64,000 bases of DNA from an uncultured bacterium (GCA_942636505.2 CALOGB020000126.1:62001-126000), one strand, 5' to 3'; shown: positions 7,431 through 16,024, numbered from the stretch's first letter. Numbers and translations: made by a program. Notes: generated from the sequence alone by a model not told the origin.

Positions 7431-9776
7431 ATGTCCATCTTCATGCGATCGTGCCTCGTTGGTGCGCTGTTCACCACGATCCTGGCCGGCCCTGCGGTCG
7501 CGCAGGATGCCGCCAAACCTAGCGATGCGGTGGATCCGTTCATCGGCACGGGCGGCGAAGGGCACACCTTCCCGGGTGCGGTCGCGCCGTTCGGCATGGT
7601 CCAGTTGTCGCCGGATACCGATACCTCCTGCGTGATCCGCACCTGCTACGGCCATGCCGCCGGCTATCGCTACGACGATCCGACGATCGAGGGGTTCAGC
7701 CACACGCATTTCTCGGGCGCGGGGCATTCCGATCTCGGCGACATCCTCGTCATGCCGGTATCGGGCGAGACCGTGCTGATGGACCCCGGTACTCCCGCCG
7801 AGCCCGGCTATCGCTCGCGCTTTTCGCACGCTAGCGAGGTCGCCAAGCCGGGCTATTACGCGGTCACGCTCGACGGTCCCGGCGTACGCGCGGAAATGAC
7901 CGCAGGCACGCGAACAGGCGTGCATCGCTACAGCTTCCCCAAGGGCAAGGCCGCGCACCTCGTCGTCGATCTCCGGTCGTCGCTCTATAATTACCCCGGC
8001 AAGATCCTCTGGTCGGGACTGCATTTGCGCGACGACGGCGTGCTCACCGGCTTTCGCGAAACCCGCGGCTGGGCACCCGGCCGCAAGATCTATTTCGCGA
8101 TGCGGTTTTCCGCGCCGCTGGTCGGCCACGCGCTGGTCAACCGCGAGAAGGATATCCCGTACAAGGGCTTCCAGGGTCCGGGCCGTGGCAGCGATGCGCT
8201 GGCGGAGAAGCTCGGTCAGGCATTGGAAGCACGGCTCGATTTCGGTCCGCTCGACGCACCACTGGAGGTGAAGGTCGGGATCTCCGGTGTCGACGAAGCC
8301 GGTGCGCTCGCCAATCTCGACAGCGAGCCCGCTGGCTTCGATGCGGTCCGTGCCAAGACTGGAAGCGATTGGGACACCGCGCTCGGCGCCGTCAAGTTCG
8401 AGGCGCCCGCACCGATGCGCCGCATCTTCGCGACCGCGCTCTATCACAGCCTGCTCGCCCCCAGCGTGTGGAGCGACAGCGACGGGCGCTACCGCGGCCC
8501 CGACGACCAGGTCCACCAGGCGTCCGGCTTCACCGTCCGCTCCACCTTTTCGCTCTGGGACACGTTCCGAGCCGAACACCCGCTGCTGACGCTGATCCAG
8601 CCCGAGAAGACCAATAGCGACATCGTCCGCTCGCTGATCGCCAGCCAGCAACACAGCCCCGATGGCATCCTTCCGGTCTGGCAATTCGCCGGACGCGAGA
8701 CGTGGACGATGATCGGCTATCACGCCGTCCCCGTCATCGCCGACGCGTATATGAAGGGCATTCGCGGCTTCGATGCGGACGCCGCATTGCAGGCAATGGT
8801 CGCGAGCGCCGACCACGCGTCCTACGGCGGGCTCGGCGAGTATATCCAACGCGGCTACGTCCCGATCGACAAGGAGCCGGAGGCCGCGTCGAAGACCGTC
8901 GAATACGCCTATGACGACTGGACGATCGCGCGGATGGCGCGGCGGATGGGCAAGACCGCCATCGCCGAGCGGTTCGAAAAGCGCGCGGGCAACTGGCACA
9001 ACAGCTTCGATGCGAAGTCCGGCTGGCTGCGCGCCAGGCTGGCGAACGGCGCGTTCCGCACGCCGTTCGATCCGACCGCGATCAACTACGGCTCCGATTA
9101 TACGGAGGGCAATGCGTGGCAATATAGCTGGTTCGTCCCGCAGGATCAGGCGGGGCTGTTCCGGCTGCTCGGCGGCGATGCGAAGACCGTGAAGAAGCTC
9201 GACGCGATGTTCGACTTCGACAATTCGAAGGTCGATTACAGCCATGCGGAGGATATCGCCGGGCTGATCGGCCAGTATATCCACGGCAACGAACCGAGCC
9301 ACCACGTCGCCTATCTCTACAATTACGCCGGCGCACCGTGGCGAACGCAGGAGCGGCTCGGCCAGATCGTGCGGAGCCAATATGGCGCCAAGCCCGAGGG
9401 ACTGAGCGGCAACGACGATCTCGGCCAGATGTCCGCATGGCTCGTCTTCACCGCGCTCGGCTTCTACCCGGTCGCGCCGGGATCGAACGAATATGTCATC
9501 GGCCGCCCGTTCCTGTCGCAGGCGACGCTCGCGCTACCCGGCGGCAAACAGTTCGCGATCCGGACGGACAATCTGTCGGACGCCAACCCCTATATCCGCT
9601 CGGTCACTCTGAACGGAGCGCCCCTCACCCGCAGCTATCTGCGCGACGACGAGATCCGCCAGGGTGGCGAACTCCGCTTCGTGATGAGCGCGAAACCGAA
9701 CAAGCTCTGGGGCAAGGGCGCGAAGGCGCGGCCGTTCTCGTCCTCGACCGCGCCAACGACCATGCCGCGCAACTAA
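7431..9776 (+). CDS. GH92 family alpha-mannosidase (copy C)
   Basis: 781 residues from the ATG at 7431, preceded by GGTGA at 5 nt spacing; a GTG at 7422 and an ATG at 7443 are alternatives. A Sec signal peptide is visible (MRSCLVGALFTTILAGPAVAQ region, split here at Met). The GH92 fold is complete: FIGTGGEGHTFPGAVAPFGM at the start of the beta-sandwich, SLWDTFRAEHPLL, HGNEPSHH with Glu621 as the likely general acid, and GNDDLGQMSAW. A Cys pair (CVIRTCYGH) near the N-terminus is specific to this copy. It is transcribed away from the other mannosidases, so it is an independent unit of the same locus. Its closer resemblance to copy A than to copy B at the acid site suggests ordinary alpha-mannosidase action. 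Confidence 0.94.
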   Translation: MSIFMRSCLVGALFTTILAGPAVAQDAAKPSDAVDPFIGTGGEGHTFPGAVAPFGMVQLSPDTDTSCVIRTCYGHAAGYRYDDPTIEGFSHTHFSGAGHSDLGDILVMPVSGETVLMDPGTPAEPGYRSRFSHASEVAKPGYYAVTLDGPGVRAEMTAGTRTGVHRYSFPKGKAAHLVVDLRSSLYNYPGKILWSGLHLRDDGVLTGFRETRGWAPGRKIYFAMRFSAPLVGHALVNREKDIPYKGFQGPGRGSDALAEKLGQALEARLDFGPLDAPLEVKVGISGVDEAGALANLDSEPAGFDAVRAKTGSDWDTALGAVKFEAPAPMRRIFATALYHSLLAPSVWSDSDGRYRGPDDQVHQASGFTVRSTFSLWDTFRAEHPLLTLIQPEKTNSDIVRSLIASQQHSPDGILPVWQFAGRETWTMIGYHAVPVIADAYMKGIRGFDADAALQAMVASADHASYGGLGEYIQRGYVPIDKEPEAASKTVEYAYDDWTIARMARRMGKTAIAERFEKRAGNWHNSFDAKSGWLRARLANGAFRTPFDPTAINYGSDYTEGNAWQYSWFVPQDQAGLFRLLGGDAKTVKKLDAMFDFDNSKVDYSHAEDIAGLIGQYIHGNEPSHHVAYLYNYAGAPWRTQERLGQIVRSQYGAKPEGLSGNDDLGQMSAWLVFTALGFYPVAPGSNEYVIGRPFLSQATLALPGGKQFAIRTDNLSDANPYIRSVTLNGAPLTRSYLRDDEIRQGGELRFVMSAKPNKLWGKGAKARPFSSSTAPTTMPRN

Positions 9777-9848
9777 AGAACATCATCGCGATTGCCCCCG
9801 CGCCCCGGTTGCGCCTAGCTTCGCCCAACACGTCCGGAGCCCTTCGCC

Positions 9849-11774
9849 ATGTCCGTCAAATTCGTCCTGCTCGCCTCGATCGCCCTCGCCACCACTGCAA
9901 TCGCGCAGGACAAGACCGCGCCGGTCGGCGGCGACATCCCCGCCAAGTTCGTGCCGCCGACCGCCGCGCAGGATTACGTGAAGCGCGAGGTGATGATCCC
10001 GATGCGCGACGGGACCAAGCTCTACACCGTCATCGTCTATCCCAAGGGCGTCGCGAACGCGCCGATCGTCCTCACCCGCACGCCGTACAACGCAAAGGCT
10101 CGCGCGAACCGCTCCGACAGTGCGAGCATCCTCGCCACGCTGCCGCTCGCCGACGAGATGTTCGTCAAGGCGGGCTATATCCGCGTCTATCAAGACATCC
10201 GCGGCAAATACGGGTCTGAAGGCGAATACGTCGTGACGCGCCCCGTCATCGGCCCGCTCAACCCGACCAAGGTCGATCACGTCACCGACGCGTACGACAC
10301 GATCGACTGGCTGGTGAACAAGGCGAACCTGCCGGAGTCTAACGGCCGCGTCGGCATGATCGGCTCGTCGTACGAGGGCTTCACCGTCGCGATGGCGCTG
10401 CTCGCCCCGCACCCCGCGCTGAAGGTCGCGGCGCCCGAGAGCCCGATGATCGACGGCTGGATGGGCGACGACTGGTTCCATTACGGCGCGTTCCGCTTGG
10501 CCAACATCGCATGGCTCGGCAGCCAGACCGGCTACAAGGGCGCGGGCAAGGCCCCGCCAACCGGCGGATACGACGATTACGACAATTTCCGCGAGGTCGG
10601 CTCGGCGGGCGACTGGGCGAAGAAGTCCGGTTACGACCAATTGCCCTATTGGAAGCGAATGGTGTCGCACCCCGCCTATGACGGCTTCTGGCAGGGCCAG
10701 GCGCTCGACAAGCTGCTCGCCGCCAACCCGTCGAATGTGCCGACGATCTGGGAACAGGGTCTGTGGGACCAGGAGGACATGTACGGCGCGATCACCGCAT
10801 GGGAGGCGCTCAAGGCGAAGGGGAAACTCGGCAACAACCACCTCGTGATGGGTCCGTGGCGGCATAGCCAGATCAACCGCGAGGGCCGCAGCCTCGGGCC
10901 GTTCCAGTGGAATGGCGACACCGCACAGCAATTCCGCGAGGACATGCTGCTCCCCTATTTCAACCAGTATCTAAAGGACGGCGCGCCTGTCACGCTGCCC
11001 GCCGCCGCGATCTACAACACCGGCGAGAACCACTGGGACAAGTTCGCGACATGGCCGCTCGCGTGCGAGACGGGCTGCACCTCACCGCTGAAGCCGATCT
11101 ACCTGCAGGAGGGTGGCGCGCTCGGGTTCGGCAAGGCGACGACCGGCGGTGACAGCTATGTCTCCGATCCGTCGAAGCCCGTGCCGCATCTGCCACGCCC
11201 GGTGAACTTCGGCGACGGCCGCTGGGGCGATTGGCTCGTCAGCGACCAGCGCGGCGTCGATGGCCGGCCCGACGTGATGACCTACACCACCGAGGCGCTG
11301 ACCACGCCGGTGCGCGTGTCGGGCGCGCCGATCGCCGACATCTTCGCGAAGACGACCGGCACCGACGGCGATTTCGTCGTCAAGGTGATCGACGTCTACC
11401 CGGCCGAGAACGCGACCGATCCGAAGATGGGCGGATACGAACTGCCGATCAGCCTCGACATCTTCCGCGGTCGCTATCGCCAAAGCTTTGCCAAGCCGAC
11501 CGTGATTCCCGCGGGCAAGGTGCAGGAATACAAGTTCCGCCTGCCGACCGTGAACCACGTGTTCCAACCGGGCCACAAGATCATGGTCCAGGTCCAGTCG
11601 AGCCTGTTCCCGCTTTACGATCGCAACCCGCAGACGTTCGTGCCGAACATCTTCCTCGCCAAGAAAGAGGACTATAAGTCGGCAAAGGTCACCATCGTCC
11701 GCGGCGGCGCATCCGCGAGCGCGGTGTGGCTGCCGGTCGTCCCGCTCGACCAGTCCGCGGCGCTGGCCAAGTAA
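9849..11774 (+). CDS. Alpha-amino-acid ester hydrolase (CocE/NonD, peptidase S15-type fold)
   Basis: 641 residues with a Sec signal peptide (about residues 1-20, ending AIAQ). The alpha/beta-hydrolase core carries GSSYEG with Ser174 as nucleophile, Asp307 in WDQEDMYGA and His339 in GPWRHSQ. The three extra acids that mark alpha-amino-acid ester hydrolases are present: Asp208, Glu309 and Asp310. These bind the substrate's alpha-ammonium group in the structurally known Xanthomonas enzyme, whose numbering, as I recall it, is almost the same. Such enzymes hydrolyse or transfer acyl groups from alpha-amino-acid esters and amides, including the side chains of ampicillin-type beta-lactams. A C-terminal jelly-roll domain (about residues 400-630) completes the family architecture. 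It sits 72 bp after GH92 copy C on the same strand and may share its transcript. Confidence 0.9.
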   Translation: MSVKFVLLASIALATTAIAQDKTAPVGGDIPAKFVPPTAAQDYVKREVMIPMRDGTKLYTVIVYPKGVANAPIVLTRTPYNAKARANRSDSASILATLPLADEMFVKAGYIRVYQDIRGKYGSEGEYVVTRPVIGPLNPTKVDHVTDAYDTIDWLVNKANLPESNGRVGMIGSSYEGFTVAMALLAPHPALKVAAPESPMIDGWMGDDWFHYGAFRLANIAWLGSQTGYKGAGKAPPTGGYDDYDNFREVGSAGDWAKKSGYDQLPYWKRMVSHPAYDGFWQGQALDKLLAANPSNVPTIWEQGLWDQEDMYGAITAWEALKAKGKLGNNHLVMGPWRHSQINREGRSLGPFQWNGDTAQQFREDMLLPYFNQYLKDGAPVTLPAAAIYNTGENHWDKFATWPLACETGCTSPLKPIYLQEGGALGFGKATTGGDSYVSDPSKPVPHLPRPVNFGDGRWGDWLVSDQRGVDGRPDVMTYTTEALTTPVRVSGAPIADIFAKTTGTDGDFVVKVIDVYPAENATDPKMGGYELPISLDIFRGRYRQSFAKPTVIPAGKVQEYKFRLPTVNHVFQPGHKIMVQVQSSLFPLYDRNPQTFVPNIFLAKKEDYKSAKVTIVRGGASASAVWLPVVPLDQSAALAK

Positions 11775-11959
11775 TCGATCGAACCAGGCCGACATAAGGA
11801 CCGCATCGTCGCCCGGCCAACTCGGCCGCGGCGGCGTCCCCACAGCGTCGCTGCTCCTGACGCCAGACTGATCATACTACCGCATCGCCTAGTCGTTTCC
11901 GATCACGCGCGGGCGCCTGCAATTTCGTACTGAAGGCGCAGGTTACCAAGGGCAATGCG

Positions 11960-12133
11960 ATGACGAAGGTTCAAGACGACAGCCACTTTCCCGCCGCCGA
12001 CGACGACGATTCGACCTATTTTCAGCGTCGAGCCGAGTGGCATGAAGGCCGCGCCGAGGTCGCCGAGGATTCGAGCACGCGGTCGCTACATCTGCGGTTC
12101 GCGCGGCTCTATGGGGCGCGCGCGACGTCCTGA
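11960..12133 (+). CDS. Small hypothetical protein, 57 residues
   Basis: A 57-codon frame starts at an ATG preceded by AAGGG at 7 nt spacing. The product is acidic at first (an AADDDD run near residue 15), followed by an amphipathic region with FQRRAEWHEGRAEVAE and HLRFARLYGA. Short proteins with a tyrosine/arginine-rich YFxRRAxxE helix followed by LHxxFAxxY occur commonly in sphingomonads and have no assigned role; the resemblance is from memory. It stands alone between the ester hydrolase and the stress island. Codon use matches its neighbours. Confidence 0.6.
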   Translation: MTKVQDDSHFPAADDDDSTYFQRRAEWHEGRAEVAEDSSTRSLHLRFARLYGARATS

Positions 12134-12173
12134 TATGGTACATTCCAGCTAGTATTCTTACACAAAACTACCA

Positions 12174-12198
12174 GGAACCAAGAGGTTACCGGTAGGTT
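12174..12198 (+). promoter_or_regulatory. Candidate EcfG (general stress sigma factor) promoter
   Basis: GGAAC at 12174-12178 is followed after 16 nt by GGTT at 12195-12198. The alphaproteobacterial general-stress sigma factor EcfG recognises GGAAC-N16/17-CGTT, so only one base of the -10 element differs. The site lies about 58 bp upstream of the lipoprotein gene and reads into the CsbD/PAS-LuxR island, whose gene content is typical of this regulon. Confidence 0.6.
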
Positions 12199-12255
12199 TA
12201 TGCGTCCAGTCCCGTCGCGATACCCCGCGTGCGGCAAGACACTGGAGCTGCTCAC

Positions 12256-12585
12256 ATGAAGCGCATGACGTCCGCCACCGGGGCCCTGGCCCTGCTGGCG
12301 TCCATTGCCGGTTGCGCCGCGCCCGCGACGCGCATCTCGTCTGGGCTCCAGCGCTATGGGCTCGATCAGTCGCGCTCCGATTGCGTCGGCGATCGGCTTC
12401 AGGCGAACCTCTCGCTCGGCCAGTTGCAGCGTCTCGGCAAGGCCGCCGCGGCGTACCGCCAGGGCGACACCACGCCCGGCGTGCTCACCCCGTCCGATCT
12501 CATCCGCGTCGCCTCCGAACTCCGCGATCCGAAGATCGCGCTCGAAGTCGGCAAGGCCGCCGCGGGCTGCGGCGTGCTGCCGTAA
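12256..12585 (+). CDS. Small lipoprotein of the stress island
   Basis: 109 residues. The ATG at 12256 has GGAG 8 nt upstream; an upstream in-frame GTG at 12229 is less likely. The N-terminus is a lipoprotein signal (MKRMTSATGALALLASIAGC), with a lipobox ending in the Cys at residue 20 for lipid attachment. The mature part is about 90 residues, has two further cysteines (DCVGD and AAGCGV) that could form a disulfide, and is rich in Leu/Ala helices. I recognise no named domain. It is the first gene after the EcfG-like promoter, and a CsbD gene follows 42 bp later, so a role in envelope stress is a guess from context. Confidence 0.75.
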   Translation: MKRMTSATGALALLASIAGCAAPATRISSGLQRYGLDQSRSDCVGDRLQANLSLGQLQRLGKAAAAYRQGDTTPGVLTPSDLIRVASELRDPKIALEVGKAAAGCGVLP

Positions 12586-12627
12586 CGCGGCCCCTCTCCA
12601 CCCAATTCCAAAACGTAAGGATCTGAC

Positions 12628-12993
12628 ATGAACAAGGACGAATTCCAGGGCGGTGCCCGCTATGTCGGCGGCAAGGTCGAGAAGGCCGTTGGCGATACCG
12701 TGAACAGCCGCGACTGGCAGGTCGACGGCGTCGTCGACCAGGTCGCCGGCGGCGCACAGAACCTGTATGGTCGCGCCAAATCGGCGATCGAGGACGCCGT
12801 CGACGGTGCCCCCGAACTCGCCGACAAGATCGGCAGCGAAGCGCGCGAAGCCGGCGATCGTGCCGCCGACGCCGCTCGTCGCGCCGCCTCGACCGCACAG
12901 GCATCGGCCAAGGACGCCCCCGTCCTCTGGGCGCTCGGCGCGGCCGCGATCGGCTACGGCGTCGCCTGGCTCGTCCACGGCCAGCGCGACTGA
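12628..12993 (+). CDS. CsbD-type stress protein with C-terminal membrane segment
   Basis: 121 residues. The first half has the pattern of CsbD-like proteins: FQGGARYVGGKVEKAVGD, then WQVDGVVDQVAGGAQNLYGR, in effect a repeated four-helix-type motif with regular Gly. A long Ala/Asp/Arg amphipathic helix follows (about residues 60-95). It ends with a single hydrophobic segment (APVLWALGAAAIGYGVAWLV), probably anchoring the protein to the inner membrane. CsbD proteins are induced by general stress in many bacteria, but their molecular function is unknown. The gene lies 4 bp before the PAS-LuxR regulator start, so the two are co-transcribed. Confidence 0.85.
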   Translation: MNKDEFQGGARYVGGKVEKAVGDTVNSRDWQVDGVVDQVAGGAQNLYGRAKSAIEDAVDGAPELADKIGSEAREAGDRAADAARRAASTAQASAKDAPVLWALGAAAIGYGVAWLVHGQRD

Positions 12994-12997
12994 TCGC

Positions 12998-14530
12998 ATG
13001 ACCGTGGCGCCGCCTCTCAAGTCGCTTCGTGACTCCCCCGATCTGCGCCACCTGCGCCAGATCATCGCGGGGCTGGACGAAGGCGTCATCCTCGTCGATC
13101 CCGATCAGGACATCCTGTGGGCCAATACGGCCGCACTCGGGATGCACGGGGTCGACTCGGTCGAGGATCTCGGTGCCACGGTCGACGATTACCGCCAGCG
13201 ATTCCAGCTGCGCTACCGCAACAACCACAAGCTCAACGACGCCGATTACCCGATCGAGCGCGTCGTTTCAGGCGAGGCGTTCTCGGAGGTCGTGGTCGAG
13301 GTTGCGGTCGCCGGCGAGGACGAGCCCCGCTGGGTGCATCAGGTGCGCAGCCTCGTCCTGACCAACGACGACGACGAACCCGAATGCCTCGTCATGATCA
13401 TCCAGGACGTGTCGGCACAGTTCGAGGCCGAGGATCGCTTCGAACAGTCGTTCAACGCGAACCCCGCGCCCGCGGTCATCTGTCGCCTGTGCGATCTTCG
13501 CTTCGTGAAGGTCAACCAGGGTTTCATCGACATGACCGGGCACGACCGCGATGCCGTCCTGTCGCGCACGGTCTACGATATCGACGTCCTCGAACGCGGC
13601 GAAAAGCGCGATCTAGGCAAGCAGCGCCTCGCCGAGGGTCGCACCATCCCGCAGATGGAGGCGGAACTCAGCCTGCCCGACGGCGAGACCAAGCTCGTGA
13701 TCGTCGCCGGCCAGCCGATCGACATGGGCGAGCAGCCGTGCATGTTGTTCACCTTCGCCGACCTCGAACCGCGCCGCAAGGCCGAGACGCAGCTGCGCCA
13801 TAGCGAGGAGCGCTTCATGCGGACCTTCTCGCTCGCACCCGTCGCGCTCGCGATCGGCGCGCGCGATGGTCATCGGCTGTGCGACGTCAACGAGGCCTTC
13901 ACCAGCCTCACCGGTTATTCTTCGGCGGAGATCATCGGTCGCCCGCTCGGCGACGTCGACCTGTGGGAAACGCCCGCGCTACGCCACGCGATCGAGGCCG
14001 ACATCGACGCGGGCCTCCCTATCCGCGACCGCGAAGTCCGCATCCGCGGCAAGGATGGCGACGTCATCGACTGCATCGTCTCGACCGAGCCGATCCAGCT
14101 CGACGACGAAGCCTGCGTGCTGTGGGCGATGCGCGACATCAGCACGCGCAAAGCGTCCGAGCGCGAACTCGTCAACGCGATCGAGGCGGTGATGAAGGAC
14201 ACCAGCTGGCTCAGCCGATCGATCATGGAAAAGCTCGCGCGGATCCGCACGCCGAACGCCGAGCCGGTCGGCGTCGGGCTGGACGAACTGACGCAGCGCG
14301 AGCGCGAGGTGCTGGCGCTGATCTGTCGCGGGCTCGACGACAAGTCGATCGCGCGCACGCTCGACGTCTCCAGCAACACCGTGCGCAACCATGTCGCGCG
14401 GATCTATTCGAAGATCGGCGTCAACCGTCGCAACGCCGCCGCCGCCTGGGCGCGCGCGCGCGGCTTCGACGGCGATTCCATCCCGCACGCGCTCCACCTC
14501 AAGGCGCCCTCGAAGGAGATCGCCGCATGA
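12998..14530 (+). CDS. Triple-PAS LuxR-type transcriptional regulator
   Basis: 510 residues from the ATG at 12998. Three PAS-like sensor domains follow one another: about 20-140 (IIAGLDEGVILVDPDQDILWAN), 145-260 (FEQSFNANPAPAVICRL) and 270-390 (FMRTFSLAPVALAIGAR). Each contains the usual conserved Gly/Asn and a C-terminal PAC-type beta-strand. The C-terminus (about 431-495) is a GerE/LuxR helix-turn-helix: LTQREREVLALICRG, then SSNTVRNHVARIYSKIGV. No transmembrane segment, kinase or receiver domain is present, so the protein should sense a signal directly in the cytoplasm and bind DNA. It lies between two CsbD-type genes and overlaps the second by 4 bp, which suggests it regulates this island. 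Ligand unknown. Confidence 0.88.
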   Translation: MTVAPPLKSLRDSPDLRHLRQIIAGLDEGVILVDPDQDILWANTAALGMHGVDSVEDLGATVDDYRQRFQLRYRNNHKLNDADYPIERVVSGEAFSEVVVEVAVAGEDEPRWVHQVRSLVLTNDDDEPECLVMIIQDVSAQFEAEDRFEQSFNANPAPAVICRLCDLRFVKVNQGFIDMTGHDRDAVLSRTVYDIDVLERGEKRDLGKQRLAEGRTIPQMEAELSLPDGETKLVIVAGQPIDMGEQPCMLFTFADLEPRRKAETQLRHSEERFMRTFSLAPVALAIGARDGHRLCDVNEAFTSLTGYSSAEIIGRPLGDVDLWETPALRHAIEADIDAGLPIRDREVRIRGKDGDVIDCIVSTEPIQLDDEACVLWAMRDISTRKASERELVNAIEAVMKDTSWLSRSIMEKLARIRTPNAEPVGVGLDELTQREREVLALICRGLDDKSIARTLDVSSNTVRNHVARIYSKIGVNRRNAAAAWARARGFDGDSIPHALHLKAPSKEIAA

Positions 14531-14778
14531 CGCGCGACAAGGACAAGCCAGACCAGGACGACGCCCGCACCCGCCAGGCGAAGGGCTCTATCCAGGAGGC
14601 GATCGGCAAGATCATCGGCAATGCCGCGATCGAGCAGCGCGGCTCGCAGGAAAGCGAAGCCGGCGCGCGCCAAGCCAGGGCCGACGAAGCCTCGCAGGCT
14701 GGCAAAGCCTCGAAGGCCGGAACCGCGAAGGCCGACAAACAGATCGACACACCCATCGATAGGCACGGCAAAGACTGA
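14527..14778 (+). CDS. Small CsbD-like hydrophilic protein
   Basis: 83 residues, starting in an ATGA overlap with the stop of the PAS-LuxR gene. The core KGSIQEAIGKIIGNAAIEQRG is the standard CsbD motif (normally KGxxKExxGKxxGDxxLxxxG). The rest is very rich in Lys, Ala, Asp and Gln, with no hydrophobic segment, so the protein should be soluble and probably poorly structured. It is translationally coupled to the regulator, and the membrane protein gene follows after 38 bp. General-stress role inferred from the family and context. Confidence 0.8.
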   Translation: MTRDKDKPDQDDARTRQAKGSIQEAIGKIIGNAAIEQRGSQESEAGARQARADEASQAGKASKAGTAKADKQIDTPIDRHGKD

Positions 14779-14816
14779 CGCCGTTCCTCGAATTTCGTGA
14801 ATAACAGGAGTGAATT

Positions 14817-15710
14817 ATGGCTAACCATGTAAATCCCGGCGTCCTGCCGACGGACGACTTCCGTCGCGTGAAGACCCCGACCCGCATCTCGTGGGGCGCA
14901 ATCTTCGCCGGCGTCGTCATCGCGATCGCGATCCAGCTGGTGCTGGGCATCCTCGGCACCGGCATCGGCCTCAGCCTGGTCGATCCGGTCGAGGGCACGA
15001 CCCCCGGCGCGACCGGCTTCGGCATCGGCGCAGGGATCTACTGGATCATCACGACGGTCATCGCGCTGGGCGCAGGCGGTTACGCCGCAGCACGCGGCGC
15101 TGGCGTGCATGACCGGTTCGACGGCCTGATCCATGGCCTCGTCGTCTGGGGCGTCACCCTGATCCTCACCATGTACCTGCTCACCTCGGCCGTCGGCGGC
15201 ATCATCGGCGGCGCATTCCGCACCGTCGGTTCGGTCGCATCGGCTGCCGGCACCGGCATCGGCGCAGCAGCCCCGAAGGTTGCCGACGTCGCCAATGTCG
15301 ACGTCACCGACGTTCGCGCCGAAGCTGCTCAGTATCTGTCGGACGCACCGTCGGATCCCGCGCAGATGACGCCGGAGCAGGCGCAGAAGGAAATCGCCAA
15401 GGAACTGCCAGCACTCGCAAAGGGTGGCCAGGACGGCGCGCAGGCTGAAAGCCGCATCGTCGACATCGTCGCTGCACAGCGCAAGATCAGCCGTCCGGAG
15501 GCTCAGGCCCAGGTGACGCGCGCCAAGGCACAGTTCGTCCAGACCAAGAACAAGACGATCGAGACCGCAAAGTCGGCCACCGACACCGCCGCCGGCGCAG
15601 CCGCAGGCACGTCGTTCATGATCGTGATCGCCTTGCTCATCGGCGCAGCAGCAGCAGGCTTCGGTGCCACCACCGCCGCCCGCCGCCGCGTCTACACCGA
15701 CGCCGTCTGA
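14817..15710 (+). CDS. Four-helix membrane protein of the stress island
   Basis: 297 residues. The ATG has AGGAG 6 nt upstream. Predicted membrane segments lie at about residues 24-46, 66-90, 106-130 and 262-283. Glycine-rich motifs in the first three (VLGILGTGIGLSL, AGGYAAARGAG, TSAVGGIIGGAF) suggest tight helix packing. The long loop between segments three and four (about 150-260) is an Ala/Gln/Lys-rich amphipathic region predicted as coiled helix. I recall similar proteins in sphingomonads annotated only as hypothetical or with a PhnA-like label, without known function. Gene position links it to general stress. Confidence 0.8.
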   Translation: MANHVNPGVLPTDDFRRVKTPTRISWGAIFAGVVIAIAIQLVLGILGTGIGLSLVDPVEGTTPGATGFGIGAGIYWIITTVIALGAGGYAAARGAGVHDRFDGLIHGLVVWGVTLILTMYLLTSAVGGIIGGAFRTVGSVASAAGTGIGAAAPKVADVANVDVTDVRAEAAQYLSDAPSDPAQMTPEQAQKEIAKELPALAKGGQDGAQAESRIVDIVAAQRKISRPEAQAQVTRAKAQFVQTKNKTIETAKSATDTAAGAAAGTSFMIVIALLIGAAAAGFGATTAARRRVYTDAV

Positions 15711-15770
15711 TACGCCGATCGGTTCGTGTAACGGGCGCCGTCCGCGTAACGGGACGGCATCCCATTCGGC

Positions 15771-15803
15771 GAACGGCCGCGCAATCGCGCGGCCGTTCGT
15801 TCG
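15771..15803 (+). terminator. Hairpin terminator after the stress-island membrane protein
   Basis: A perfect 12-bp stem (15771-15782 with 15787-15798) closes a 4-nt AATC loop and is followed by GTTCGTC. It lies 60 bp after the stop of the membrane-protein gene. The T-tract is poor, so termination efficiency is uncertain. Confidence 0.5.
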
Positions 15804-15880
15804 TCAAACAGGTTACATCGTCGCGGCCGACCGGGTAAGGAGTCGCGGCGAGGACCTGATAGAAATCCAAGGGTACCGAG

Positions 15881-16024
15881 ATGACCACGTCGCAACAGGA
15901 TCGCCGTTCGCTTCGCATTGCCATCGTCCGCGCGTTGCAACTTGCCGACGCCCAGGACGACCATCTGGTGGCGGCCTTGCTGGCGCAGGCGCTCGACGCA
16001 GCCGAGAACGAGCTGTCCGAATAA
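15881..16024 (+). CDS. Small hypothetical protein, 47 residues
   Basis: The ATG at 15881 has AAGGG 7 nt upstream. The 47-residue product has an Arg-rich start (QQDRRSLRIAIVRALQLAD) and ends with an amphipathic helix (LVAALLAQALDAAENELSE). The pattern of a short helix pair resembles small uncharacterised sphingomonad proteins, and codon use is normal for the window. It lies in the gap between the membrane protein and the phospholipase D gene and appears monocistronic. Confidence 0.55.
   Translation: MTTSQQDRRSLRIAIVRALQLADAQDDHLVAALLAQALDAAENELSE

Noticed and set aside
7157..7642. A 161-codon minus-strand frame spanning the gap before GH92 copy C
   Set aside because: It is mostly antisense to the GH92 N-terminus and shows no conserved motif.
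7404..9380. A 658-codon minus-strand open frame opposite GH92 copy C
   Set aside because: Antisense shadow; the sense strand encodes a complete GH92 enzyme.
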